DNA of 64,000 nucleotides. Origin: Saposhnikovia divaricata. Lineage: Eukaryota; Streptophyta; Magnoliopsida; Apiales; Apiaceae. The stretch lies in NCBI GenBank assembly GCA_036435485.1, contig CM071598.1, forward strand, positions 181,794,148 through 181,858,147, given 5' to 3'. The notes under the pieces are model-generated. The model saw only the letters and a program-made list of their open reading frames with translations, made no database searches and was not told where the DNA came from. Position numbers and translations under genes: made by a program. This document shows positions 9,613 to 19,520 of the stretch, piece by piece; within the stretch, counting starts at the first letter, position 1, and each line of letters begins with the position of its first letter.

Positions 9613-12600
9613 CCACCACCAACAGACCACAGGAGTGGTGGAGTACAGAAGGAAATTCATTGAATTAATCGCTCCATTGCAAGGCGTGCCCGAGGATATT
9701 GCACTCGCCCAGTTCATCAATGGACTCAAGGAGGATGTGAAGGCTGAGGTAAGGGTATTAGGAGCTCTTAATCTGGACCATGCCATGGAATTGGCCGTAA
9801 AGGTGGAAGAAAAATTGAAGAATGGTGCTGGGCGAAGGGGCAGCGGGGCTGGTTACTCGTCCTTCTATTCCGGTAATTTCTCTCCCTCATCACCTAAATC
9901 TCCAGGGTCCAGTAGTCGTTCTGTTTCTGTTTATTCGCATTCTTCGTCATCGCCTTCGAGTCCGTCAGTAAAAAGTGTTGGTAGTGTTCCGGTGGCCAAG
10001 CCTGTTGGAGAATTTAAAAGGTTGAATGAAAGGGAGCTACAAAATAAGAGGGAAAAGGGGGAGTGTTTCCGGTGTGATGAAAAGTGGTCGATAGGCCATC
10101 GCTGTAAGAAAAGAGAGCTCAGTGGTATATTGATGCAGGGGGAAGATGAAGGAGGCGAAGTCGAGGAAATGGTAGGGGCTGAGGAGGAGTTGGCGTATGC
10201 AGAATGTGGGGAGGGAACCAAGGAATCGGTGCAGTCGGAAATTTCATTGAACTCTGTAATGGGAATTTCAAACCCGAAAACATTGAAATTAGTAGGGGAA
10301 ATACATGGCAAGCAGGTGGTGGTCATGGTCGACCCCGGCGCCACGCACAACTTCATCTCCACCGTGGCAGTCCAGAAGTTAGAGCTACCAGTGGTTAAAA
10401 CAGAGGGATTTGATGTTTCATTGGGGAATGGAGAGACAGTAGGTGGTAATGGTGAATGTAGAGCAGTGGTCTTACAACTGCCAACGATTACAATAGTCGA
10501 AGATTTTCTTCCTCTAACCTTAGGAAACTCAGACTTAATCTTGGGTGTTCAGTGGCTCGAGAAACTGGGTACGGTAGCCACAAACTGGAAGACTCAAACC
10601 CTCAAATTTACGGTGGGAGGGCAGAATGTGACAATTAAAGGAGACCCCAGTCTGGGACGTTCTAAGATATCCTTGAAGGCAATGATTCGAACCATAAAGA
10701 AGGGGGGGAGTGGATACTTGGTCGAGTGTAATGCTATAACCACTACTGATGCAGCTAACCAAGGGAAGCAAAAGGGAATCACTGTTCCTCAATGTTTGCA
10801 GCCTATATTACAAAAATATGAAAGAGTTTTTCACATGCCACAAGGGCTGCCTCCGTCACGGGGGTTGGAACATAGCATAATCTTAAAGGAAGGTACAGAC
10901 CCGGTTAGCGTTCGGCCTTATAGATACTCTCAAGCCCAGAAGGACGAAATAGAAGCACTAATCCAGGATATGCTTAAGGCTGGAGTCATTCAACCATCCC
11001 ACAGCCCATTTTCAAGTCCTGTTATCTTGGTCAAAAAGAGAGACGGGTCTTGGCGGTTTTGTGTTGATTACCGCGCATTGAACAAGGTCACGGTGGCTGA
11101 TAAATTTCCAATTCCAGTCATCGACGAACTGTTAGATGAATTGCATGGAGCTGCTGTATTTTCGAAACTGGACCTTAAATCCGGGTACCATCAAATTCGA
11201 GTTCGAACGGAAGATGTGCCAAAAACGGCGTTTCGGACTCACGAAGGGCACTACGAGTTTCTAGTAATGCCCTTCGGCTTAATGAACGCTCCAGCCACGT
11301 TCCAAGGCCTTATGAACACAGTCTTCAAGTCCTATCTCCGACGCTTCGTACTTGTCTTCTTCGACGACATATTGGTTTACAGCCCTGATTTAGCACAACA
11401 CCAGTCACACCTTGCCACGGTGCTACAGACCTTGCAGGATAACGAGTTATATGCTAACCAGAACAAATGTGAATTTGGGCAGCCACAATTGGCGTATTTG
11501 GGACATGTGGTTTCTGCTCAAGGTGTAGAGGTGGATAACAGCAAGGTGCAAGCAATGCTACAATGGCCTGTTCCAAGCAATCTCAAAGAGTTGCGGTCAT
11601 TTCTGGGGTTAACAGGCTACTACCGTAAATTCATTGCGGGGTATGCTAACATATCTCGTCCCTTAACCGATCAGATGAAAAAGGATCAGTATGGGTGGAC
11701 AAACGAAGCTACCACAGCTTTTAACTCGTTGAAGCAGGCCTTGGCCAATGCCCCCATCTTAGCCATGCCCGATTTCAGCAAAGGATTTGTAGTGGAGACA
11801 GACGCATCAGGAAATGGTGTCGGTGCAGTCCTCATCCAAGAAAACCATCCCATTGCGTTTTATAGTAAGATTTTGGGACAGAGGGCACGACTCAAGTCCA
11901 TCTATGAGAAAGAATTGATGGCTATCGTACTTGCAGTCCTCAAGTGGAAACACTATTTGTTGGGGCGTCGATTTGTGGTAAGAACGGATCAGCAAAGCTT
12001 GAAATATTTGATGGAACAACGAGAAGTAGGGCCTGAGTATCAAAATTGGGTGAGTAAGTTAATGGGTTTTGACTTCGAAATACAATACAAACCTGGGGCG
12101 TCGAATAAGGTGGCTGATGCTCTCTCGCGTCAACCAGACCCCAGCAAGGAACTATGCACTCTAACTACCACTGGGGGTGTTAATTGGGAAGAGATTCGAG
12201 CTGATATTCAAAAGGATCCCTTTATTTTGCAAATACAAGAGGATCTAGCAGCAGGGAGACCAGTACCTAAGGATTATTATATGGAGCAAGGAATTTTAAA
12301 GTATAAGGGACGCGTGGTGTTGCCTCCCAAGTGCAATTTGGTACAGTTGCTACTGCATACCTATCACGATACACCCATTGGGGGTCATTCGGGTGAGCTA
12401 AAGACCTATCAACGCATTGCAACCCATTGGTTTTGGTCAGGCATGAGGAAGGGGATAACACAATATGTGCAGAGGTGTGTCGTATGTCAGCAAGCTAAGT
12501 CATCATCCCTCAAACCAGCTGGGTTACTAAGCCCTCTGCCAATTCCAACAACGGTTTGGGATGAAGTGTCAATGGACTTCGTGGAGGGTCTCCCAAGTTC

Positions 12601-13711
12601 TTATGGCGTAAACTCTGTTTTAGTGGTGGTAGACCGTCTCACCAAGTACGCCCACTTCATTCCTCTCAAGCACCCTTTTACAGCTCAAGGGGTAGCTGCA
12701 ACATTCATTAGAGAAGTAGTCCGTCTGCACGGGTTCCCCACAACAATTGTCTCCGATCGGGATAAGATTTTTCTAAGTCTATTCTGGAAGGAACTATTTA
12801 AACTGCAAGGTACGGTCCTCCACCACAGTACGGCATATCATCCGCAGTCCGATGGCCAAACTGAGGTTGTCAACAAATGTATTGAGACCTATCTTCGCTG
12901 TTTTATTAATGGCAAGGCAAAATCCTGGGCATCCTGGCTTCCCTGGGCCGAATTCTGGTATAACACGTCTCCACACTCTTCCACCGGTTGTACACCATTT
13001 AAGGCGTTATATGGTAGGGATCCCCCACCATTAATTAAGTTCGTTCCTGGAAGCACTGTTGTATCATCCCTCGAAGACCAACTCCAGGAACGAGATGCTA
13101 TTCTGGATGATTTGAAAGCCCAGTTGTTAAGAGCACAACAGAGGATGAAGCTACAGGAAGACACTTCTAGGCGTGAAGTTGAGTTCAAGGTTGATGAATT
13201 TGTCTATCTGAAATTGCAGCCCTACAGACAACAAACTCTAGCAAGAAGGACTTGTGCCAAACTGGCAGCTCGTTACTATGGACCATTTCGTATCTTGCAA
13301 CGCATTGGAACAGTGGCCTATAAGCTGCAACTGCCCTCTACTTCACAAATCCATCCAGTGTTCCACGTTTCACAACTGAGGCGAGCTATAGGGGCGACTC
13401 CAGCATCACCTGTGCTACCTCCTACTATAATTGACACCCTGGTGTGGGAAGGGGTGCCTGAGAAAGTATTGGGAGTCCGTCAAGCCTCATCCGATGCATC
13501 TAGTGACATAGAAGTCCTCATTCAGTGGGAGGGACTTCCTGAATATGAAGCCACATGGGAGCAGTACTCTTATCTGAATCAGCAGTTCCCCTCTTTCCAC
13601 CTTGAGGACAAGGTGGCTGTTTGGGCCGCGGGTAATGCTATGAACTCTGGTGGGCCAGCCATAAGATTCACCTATGCTAGGAGGAAGCCCAAGGCAGGCA
13701 AGCCCAAGTGA
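9440..13711 (+). CDS. Gag C-terminus-protease-RT-RNase H-integrase-chromodomain polyprotein (Reina-like)
   Basis: This frame is open from 9326 (stop TAA at 9323-9325) and has no convincing initiator; position 9440 is a TTG. Domains, counted from 9440: rest of gag; CCHC knuckle CFRCDEKWSIGHRC (about 209-222); protease VDPGATHNFIS (Asp about 298; DPG replaces DSG); RT with GYHQIRV and catalytic FFDD (about 641); RNase H ETDASGNGVG (about 788); integrase zinc region (about 972-1016) and DDE residues at about 1046, 1106 and 1142 (SDRDK, DGQTEV); GPFRILQRIG-type linker; C-terminal chromodomain (VLIQWEGLPEYEATWEQY, about 1355-1375). The last 24 residues are encoded by the 3' LTR. Translation would need a frameshift around the duplication. 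Confidence 0.95.
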   Translation: MGEEETLEAAVVSLDGDALLWYQFEHGRRPIRNWAELKGMLLRQFRPSATGSLQEQWLHHQQTTGVVEYRRKFIELIAPLQGVPEDIALAQFINGLKEDVKAEVRVLGALNLDHAMELAVKVEEKLKNGAGRRGSGAGYSSFYSGNFSPSSPKSPGSSSRSVSVYSHSSSSPSSPSVKSVGSVPVAKPVGEFKRLNERELQNKREKGECFRCDEKWSIGHRCKKRELSGILMQGEDEGGEVEEMVGAEEELAYAECGEGTKESVQSEISLNSVMGISNPKTLKLVGEIHGKQVVVMVDPGATHNFISTVAVQKLELPVVKTEGFDVSLGNGETVGGNGECRAVVLQLPTITIVEDFLPLTLGNSDLILGVQWLEKLGTVATNWKTQTLKFTVGGQNVTIKGDPSLGRSKISLKAMIRTIKKGGSGYLVECNAITTTDAANQGKQKGITVPQCLQPILQKYERVFHMPQGLPPSRGLEHSIILKEGTDPVSVRPYRYSQAQKDEIEALIQDMLKAGVIQPSHSPFSSPVILVKKRDGSWRFCVDYRALNKVTVADKFPIPVIDELLDELHGAAVFSKLDLKSGYHQIRVRTEDVPKTAFRTHEGHYEFLVMPFGLMNAPATFQGLMNTVFKSYLRRFVLVFFDDILVYSPDLAQHQSHLATVLQTLQDNELYANQNKCEFGQPQLAYLGHVVSAQGVEVDNSKVQAMLQWPVPSNLKELRSFLGLTGYYRKFIAGYANISRPLTDQMKKDQYGWTNEATTAFNSLKQALANAPILAMPDFSKGFVVETDASGNGVGAVLIQENHPIAFYSKILGQRARLKSIYEKELMAIVLAVLKWKHYLLGRRFVVRTDQQSLKYLMEQREVGPEYQNWVSKLMGFDFEIQYKPGASNKVADALSRQPDPSKELCTLTTTGGVNWEEIRADIQKDPFILQIQEDLAAGRPVPKDYYMEQGILKYKGRVVLPPKCNLVQLLLHTYHDTPIGGHSGELKTYQRIATHWFWSGMRKGITQYVQRCVVCQQAKSSSLKPAGLLSPLPIPTTVWDEVSMDFVEGLPSSYGVNSVLVVVDRLTKYAHFIPLKHPFTAQGVAATFIREVVRLHGFPTTIVSDRDKIFLSLFWKELFKLQGTVLHHSTAYHPQSDGQTEVVNKCIETYLRCFINGKAKSWASWLPWAEFWYNTSPHSSTGCTPFKALYGRDPPPLIKFVPGSTVVSSLEDQLQERDAILDDLKAQLLRAQQRMKLQEDTSRREVEFKVDEFVYLKLQPYRQQTLARRTCAKLAARYYGPFRILQRIGTVAYKLQLPSTSQIHPVFHVSQLRRAIGATPASPVLPPTIIDTLVWEGVPEKVLGVRQASSDASSDIEVLIQWEGLPEYEATWEQYSYLNQQFPSFHLEDKVAVWAAGNAMNSGGPAIRFTYARRKPKAGKPK

Positions 13712-14006
13712 TAAAAGACAGAGCCCAAGTCGTATTGCTGTTAAATTAAATTATGTTAAGTGAAGGGTAGAAGGGTCTTTTCATGGAGGAGATAGGGTTA
13801 AAGGGATTGAGGGAAAACAATAGTAGGGTTATGTGATAATTGTATTGAGTTGTTCTTATGTGGGAGAGGCCACCTCTCGAACAGTGGTGAACATTTATCT
13901 ATCTATTGTAATCTAATTCCAGTACTTCTATCCATTAATCGAGTTTTATCTTCAAGTTCTGTTCTCAATTAGTGTTATTGTTGTGTGTGGAGTTTAGTCT
14001 ACAGCA
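13636..14006 (+). repeat. 3' LTR of Reina-like element
   Basis: Same 371-bp sequence as the 5' LTR with one difference. Its first 76 bp hold the end of the pol frame and its stop codon (13709-13711). Confidence 0.97.
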
Positions 14007-14023
14007 CATAGTATATAAAAACC

Positions 14024-14457
14024 AGTGTTCTAAAAAGCGGTAAGCGGTTCTAAGCGGTGGGAGGACTATTTAGCGCTTAAGCGGTTAAGCGGATACAAAG
14101 GCGGAATTTTAAGCGGGTCATTAAGCGGATTGTGAATATATACATATTTATTTTAATTATTTTAATTATATATGTTTATTATATATATATTAATTTATAA
14201 TATAAAATTTGAAAAATATGTAAAGAAAAAATTTAAAAAAAAATAATTAAAGGGTCAAAATTTGGTCAAACCGCTTAATCCCCGCTTAATCCCCGTCCAA
14301 ATCCCCCTTAAATCCGATTAATCCCGCCTAAACCCGCTTAATCCCGCCTAAATCCGCTTAATCCCCTGAAAAACGCTTAATTCCCCGATTTGTACTAATC
14401 GAAGCGATTAGGCCTTCAAAACCGCCTAGGCGGCTTAGGCCACTTTTTAGAACAGAG
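14024..14457. mobile_element. Mutator-type MITE with 9-bp target duplication
   Basis: A 434-bp element starting AGTGTTCTAAAAAG and ending CTTTTTAGAACAGAG; the 12-bp core TGTTCTAAAAAG is perfectly inverted at the two ends. It is flanked by perfect 9-bp duplications ATAAAAACC (14015-14023 and 14458-14466); 9 bp is the Mutator-superfamily length. Subterminal parts are full of GCGGTTAAGCGG-like words on the left and their complements (CCGCTTAATCCC) on the right, so the whole element could fold back. There is no coding capacity, so it would depend on a transposase elsewhere. It is inserted in the OST3/6-like coding sequence. Confidence 0.9.
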
Positions 14458-14782
14458 ATAAAAACCCAACAAGAAACCCCTCCACACCCAACTGCAATTC
14501 AGAACCCTGGTAAAAGAAAACCAGCTTATTCGGATCATCTCGATCACTCATAAACATCGGCATTTGCCTAATCAAATTAAACATTGTCCCGGAAACACTA
14601 AAGAAATACAAAAACAATGCCCCTGATAACCAAACAGTCCAGTCATGCAAAAGGGTGTTCCCAAGAACTGATCTTTTCACCATAAGTGGCAACCGATTCA
14701 AGAAAACCACCATGACAACCAGCACCTGATTTTTCGAAACAATCGAAGGCCTAAGAATAGTCCCCAGATAATGATCATTGGT

Positions 14783-15558
14783 TTAATTAGAAAGAGAATG
14801 CATGCACATGATATTCAAAGTTTACCAAGATTAAACATTTGATTTGTAGTATAAAATTTAGTGTTATAGTTTATTTTTATTTTTGAAAAAGATTAATTTC
14901 ATTAATAAAAGTAAGTGTCATATAGTTAAAGATGATATGAAAAAAAATCAACTTTTCGTATTATGTCATGAATGACAATGTAAGAAAACATACAAGCACA
15001 AAGTGTCACAAATCAGAGTCTTTTTTTTTATTGCTAGCCGCTTTCCTTCGTTCTATTACATGACATTTTCTTTCTGACTTGTACAAACAAACATGTAATT
15101 GTGGAACTATCTAGGCCACCGATGAATTTCCAAGTTTATTGTGGACGCCTACGAAGATGTTTGCTCTAACTTATTCGAAAAAGAAATATTATATTTTTAG
15201 GAAAAAACCATTTGATATTTTATTTTTAAAGGTAAATATTTATTTTCTCTGTTAATAAGGTAAAATACCTTATTTTTTTAGGGCAGGTAAAGTACGTTAC
15301 CTCCAAAAAAAAAGGATGATAATTTAATAGTGAAAGTACATTTACATCATCAATTATAAAAGTTAAGCCTTTAAAAAATATCAAATGCATGTTGTCATCC
15401 TTTACAATATTTTTTAGAGCAATGTTAGGGACCCCAAATTTTTTTTTTTTCCAAAAATTATCTCAAATAATGTGTCATGACACACTGCACGTTTTGATTT
15501 GGTGCGCATATGTATTCACGCGGAGTCTCATATTTTTATTAGGGAAGTCTATTATCTA
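14783..15558. other. AT-rich spacer
   Basis: No gene recognised. Long A/T runs and one possible plus-strand frame (15389-15628) that overlaps the Helitron start and shows no protein features. The missing N-terminal half of the OST3/6-like gene would be expected here but is not present. Confidence 0.5.
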
Positions 15559-16428
15559 TCTATACTATTATATTAAAGCCGAAACATTGAAAGTTTTGGT
15601 TTCGGTTTGGTTATCCCATTTATTTTGATTTTCGGTTTGGTTAATTTAATTTTTAATTAATTTTAAATATAAAATAAATCAATTTTAATTCGTTATTGGC
15701 TATAGTCCTAAAGACACAATAGTATTTTATATTTACACCAATACTAATACAGCTAAACTTAAAACCTCCATTGCCTTCATGGACACTGCGCGCACAAATA
15801 ATTAAATTATAAAAATAACTTAAAAAGCTAATTATTAAGGTTAATGTAATTATATTCAGATTAAAATTCCTTTATCCATATTGAGCTTCTACTTGGACTC
15901 TTTTTTCAGCTCCAACAACTCAATTACCCATTTTTTCTAAAGATTTTACTTCTAATTGAAACACTTTACCATTTATTTTAAAACTAATATTACAATAATT
16001 AATATATATCCAAAATATCACACAATATCTTTCCGTAATTATTTTAGTAGTAATTTTTGTAATTAAAACAAGTTACTTTTTAATTTAAAATTAATCTTGC
16101 GATAACTAATATACACCCAAAAATATCTCACCATATATTCAAATCATTATTTTTAGTAATAAATAAGAATCGTTAGATCTAATAATAAGATATATTATAT
16201 GATTAAATTAATTTACTAAAAATTCAAAGTTAGAACCCGTCAACGCCATTTTTAATTTAGAATTTTACAAAATAAATTTCAAACCATGCATATCATTATA
16301 TAAATTTATATTAAATTAAAATTAAAAAATTATTAAAAATAAGGATTATATAAAAACATAATTATAATGTTAAATAAATTTTATAACCTATCAAAAGAAA
16401 CCCGTGCTTCGCACGGGTTATAAGCTAG
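15559..16428 (+). mobile_element. Non-autonomous Helitron 1 of tandem array
   Basis: Begins A|TCTATACTATTATATTAAAG and ends with a 7-bp-stem hairpin CCCGTGC-TTC-GCACGGG, then TTATAAG and CTAG|T. These are the expected Helitron 5' TC and 3' hairpin plus CTRRT ends; no TIR or target duplication is present. 870 bp, noncoding, AT-rich. Confidence 0.85.
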
Positions 16429-17150
16429 TACTATTATATTAAAGCCGAAACATTGAAAGTTTTGGTTTTCGGTTTGGTTATCCTAAGTTTTGGTTTTCGG
16501 TTTGGTTATCCTAATTATTAAAATAAATAATTAAATTACAAAAACAACTCAAAAAGCTAATTACTAATGTTAACGTAATTATATTCTGATTAAAATTCCT
16601 TCATCCACTTCTACTTGGACTCTTTTTTCTGCTTCAACAACTCAATTATTCATTTTTCTAAAGATTTTACTTCTAATTAAAACACTTTACCATTTAATTT
16701 GAAACTAATATTACAATAATTAATATATATCCAAAATATCACACCATATCTTTTCGTAATTATTTTTAGTAGTAATTTTTGTAATTAAAAGATGGAGTAC
16801 TTTTTAATTTAAAATTAATCTTGCGATCACTAATATACACCCAAAAATATCTAACCATATATACAAATCATTATTTTTATTAATAAATAACAATCGTTAA
16901 ATCTAATAATAAGATATATTATATGATTAAATTAATTTACTAAAAATTCAAAGTTCGAACCCGTCAACGACACTTTTAATTTAGAATTTTACAAAATAAA
17001 ATTTAAACCATGCATTTCATTATATAAATGTATATTAAATTAAAATTAAAAAATTATTAAAAATAAGGATTATATAAAAACATATTATAATGTTAAATAA
17101 ATTTTATAACCTATCAAAAGAAACCGTGCTTCGCACGGGTTATAAACTAG
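16429..17150 (+). mobile_element. Non-autonomous Helitron 2 of tandem array
   Basis: Follows Helitron 1 directly. The 5' end begins TACTATTATATT, so the first few bases (TCTA) of the usual 5' end are missing. The interior is closely similar to its neighbours. The 3' end has a slightly shortened hairpin (CCGTGC-TTC-GCACGG) and CTAG|T. 722 bp. Confidence 0.85.
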
Positions 17151-17840
17151 TCTATACTATTATATTAAAGCCGAAACATTGAAAGTTTTGGTTTTCGGTT
17201 TGGTTATCCTATTTATTTTGGTTTTCGGTTTGGTTATCCTAATTATTAAATAAATAAAGTTAATTACTAATGTTAAGGTAATTATATTATAATTAAAATT
17301 CCTCCCCCCGGACTCTTTCCTTTACTATGACAACTCAATTACCCATCTTCTACAAAGATTTCACTTCTAATTAAAACACGTTATCTTTTAATTTAAAATT
17401 AATATTACAATAATTAATATATACCCAAAATATCACACCATATCTTTCCGTCATTATTTTAGTAATATTTTATTCTGAATAAAACACGTTACTTTTTAAT
17501 TTAAAACTAATCTTGCAATCATTAATATACACCCAAATATATCACACCATATATTCAAATCATTATTTTAGTAATAAATAAGAATCGTCAGATTTAATAA
17601 TAAGATATATTATAGGATTAAATTACTTACTAAAAAGGTTTGAACCGGTCAACGAGATATTTAATTTAGAATTTTACAATATAAATTTTAAACCATGCAT
17701 ATAATTATTTAAATTTATATTAAATTAAAATTTAGAAAACTTTATTGAAAATATTGATTATATAAAAACATAATTATAATGTTAATTAAAATTTATTAGA
17801 TATTAAAATAAACCCGTGCTTCGCACGGGTTATAAGCTAG
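17151..17840 (+). mobile_element. Non-autonomous Helitron 3 of tandem array
   Basis: A full 5' end TCTATACTATTATATT abuts the CTAG of Helitron 2. The interior is related but more diverged. The 3' end is CCCGTGC-TTC-GCACGGG, TTATAAG, CTAG|T. 690 bp, noncoding. Confidence 0.85.
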
Positions 17841-19520
17841 TATATATAATACGCCAACAAGACATAAAATTGGTGAGACATTTTAATGCACTTGAAATGT
17901 CTTAATTGCCCTTCTATTCATTAATTTAAAAAAAATGTTGTCATTGGGAATCGAACCTTGATCTTCATTTTATTTTACAATCTATCATACCACTAGGCCA
18001 CACACTCACATGTGTTGTTTAACAAACTCATAATATATATGTATGTGTGTCACATGAGCCTAATTGAAAGCAAATAAAATTTATCTAGATTGAAAGCACA
18101 TATGTTTGTAATGAAATTTATTAAAACAATTATTTGAGATATGAACACTATGTTAATTAAATAATTAGATTAATTTTATAATTATATTCAAATTACAAAA
18201 TTATGAATTATGTTACGTATACGATTTAAATAATCGTTGTATTAGTTAGTGTAATTGTGTTAACGGGACAAGATATTGTTAAAATAAAAAATACTATTTC
18301 TACTATTGGAATCTGAAAGGATGAAAAACTGAATTAAGTCATTAAACTTAATCGAATTAAAGAAGATTGAGTAAAAAATAAGATATAATGTTATCAATCA
18401 TTATACGAAGAGAAATATTAAAATTTTAAGTGAACAAAACTCGACAACGATAAAACTAATGTTTGAACAACATTAGTACAAAATTTTATGCACAATATAG
18501 GAAAATAACTCGTGTCTCGCACAAGTTGTTATACTACTATAATATAAATTAGTAATACAGAATATGTGGTCTACTTATACATATTCATAAATTACTGAAA
18601 TTTGCATTAAGTATTTAATTATCTTTTAAAATTGATTCTATCAACAATGGAAGTTACTATCATGACTGGGTAATTACCATCATTGTTTGGTATCATTGTA
18701 AAGTTCTGTCTTTTAGGTAAGTATTCTCCTTTCTCAACCTCCTAAAGATCAATAACTATCGAACCATATCATGGGCAAATATGTTTCAGATCAAATGCCT
18801 TAATATACTGTCGTAGGTGTCCTCATCCCTGCTCCTACGACTGCAACAACACGCTAAACACACGCACACCCAACACACACACATGACACAATAACCATCA
18901 TATATCGGATTTTATCACCGCCTGTGATCCCTGACTCAAAATTACCACTACACACTCACCCATCTCTTTTATTCATCATTTACAACATATTGAACAAAAA
19001 TCATATCATATCTCTATGTTTCTTGAATCACTAACATATCCTATACTTTATGTATCAAAATTCATATGCGCATATTCTAACACTAACATATGTGTCTATT
19101 CATCTGATACCATGTTAAGTACAATCGCTCAAAAATCTTAAGGTATTAAAGTAAGGCCCAATCGGATATTTGTTTTATATTCTAACACTACATGCTTGAG
19201 CTCTGATACATGTTTTTCATTGTATTGATAAAAACACTCTTTAACTTGAATCGTAGGGAACATATCATTTTTGTTAATCACATGATATATTTGTGCATAT
19301 AGATCATGATGATATATATTTTGGAAAAGAACATTTTATAAAATATAATTTTACACTTATATGCCCAAATGATGAGATGCTATAATTTATTTTATGAATT
19401 AAATTATCTATTTACAATTTTTTTGACCGAAGTTTCAATAAACCAATAACACTTTATTTACATATTGTATAAAAATAATTTTAGAAAATGTCCCGTGCCT
19501 CGCACGGGTTATTATGCTAG
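17841..19520 (+). mobile_element. Probable further Helitron(s) with a clear 3' end at 19520
   Basis: A perfect 3' terminus lies at 19491-19520: hairpin CCCGTGC-CTC-GCACGGG, then ATTATG and CTAG|T. The 5' limit is uncertain. The sequence from 17841 (TATATATAATACGCC) abuts Helitron 3 and resembles a clipped 5' end. A decayed internal end near 18505-18540 (CTCGTG-TCT-CGCACAAG) suggests two fused units. A tRNA-like Pol III box pair lies inside on the minus strand (17950-18003). Confidence 0.5.
17950..18003 (-). other. tRNA-like Pol III A-box/B-box pair
   Basis: On the minus strand TGGCCTAGTGG (A-box consensus) is followed about 35 bp later by GGTTCGATTCC (perfect B-box). The part between does not fold as a tRNA by eye, so a SINE or tRNA-derived head is more likely than a tRNA gene. 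Confidence 0.4.

Larger units (their letters stand above)
8279..14006 (+). mobile_element. Complete Reina-like Ty3/gypsy chromovirus retrotransposon
   Basis: A 5728-bp element bounded by 371-bp LTRs (8279-8649 and 13636-14006) and flanked by the 5-bp target duplication CATAG (8274-8278 and 14007-14011). By eye the LTRs differ at one position (A in the 5' copy, G in the 3' copy within GAAGGRTC), so insertion was recent. Order inside: tRNA-iMet primer site, gag, protease, RT, RNase H, integrase, chromodomain. Compact size, short LTRs and RNase H wording (HPIAFYSKILG) suggest the Reina clade. It is inserted in the OST3/6-like reading frame. No classical purine tract is visible before the 3' LTR because coding sequence runs straight into it. 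Confidence 0.97.
8091..14782 (-). pseudogene. OST3/OST6 oligosaccharyltransferase subunit, C-terminal relic split by two insertions
   Basis: Minus-strand coding pieces at 14782-14458, about 14023-14007 and 8278-8091 join in frame once the two inserted elements and one copy of each target duplication are disregarded. The pieces show the four-helix membrane half of OST3/OST6 (TUSC3/MAGT1-like) proteins: LLHDWTVWLSGALFLYFF, GTMFNLIRQMPMF, VFFYQGSELQLGVEGFLVGF, then VGLLLAFVTHFLVRVR and the hallmark C-terminus YLDNWKTGYG-type (here FLDNWKTGYGIHAYWPSSWN) before TGA. The family assists N-glycosylation in the ER. The lumenal thioredoxin-like N-terminal half is absent: an in-frame TAA at 14783-14785 precedes the similarity and only AT-rich DNA follows. 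Apart from the insertions I see no frameshift or stop in this half. A missing upstream exon cannot be excluded. Confidence 0.88.

Noticed and set aside
9062..9786. Minus-strand open frames of 93-102 residues over the Reina-like gag
   Set aside because: They are antisense shadows; two are near-identical only because of the 226-bp duplication.
15389..15628. 79-residue plus-strand frame crossing the Helitron 5' end
   Set aside because: Spans the element border and is AT-rich noncoding sequence with no features.
17945..18005. A tRNA gene on the minus strand
   Set aside because: A- and B-boxes are present but no acceptor stem or anticodon arm pairs by eye; kept only as a tRNA-like element.
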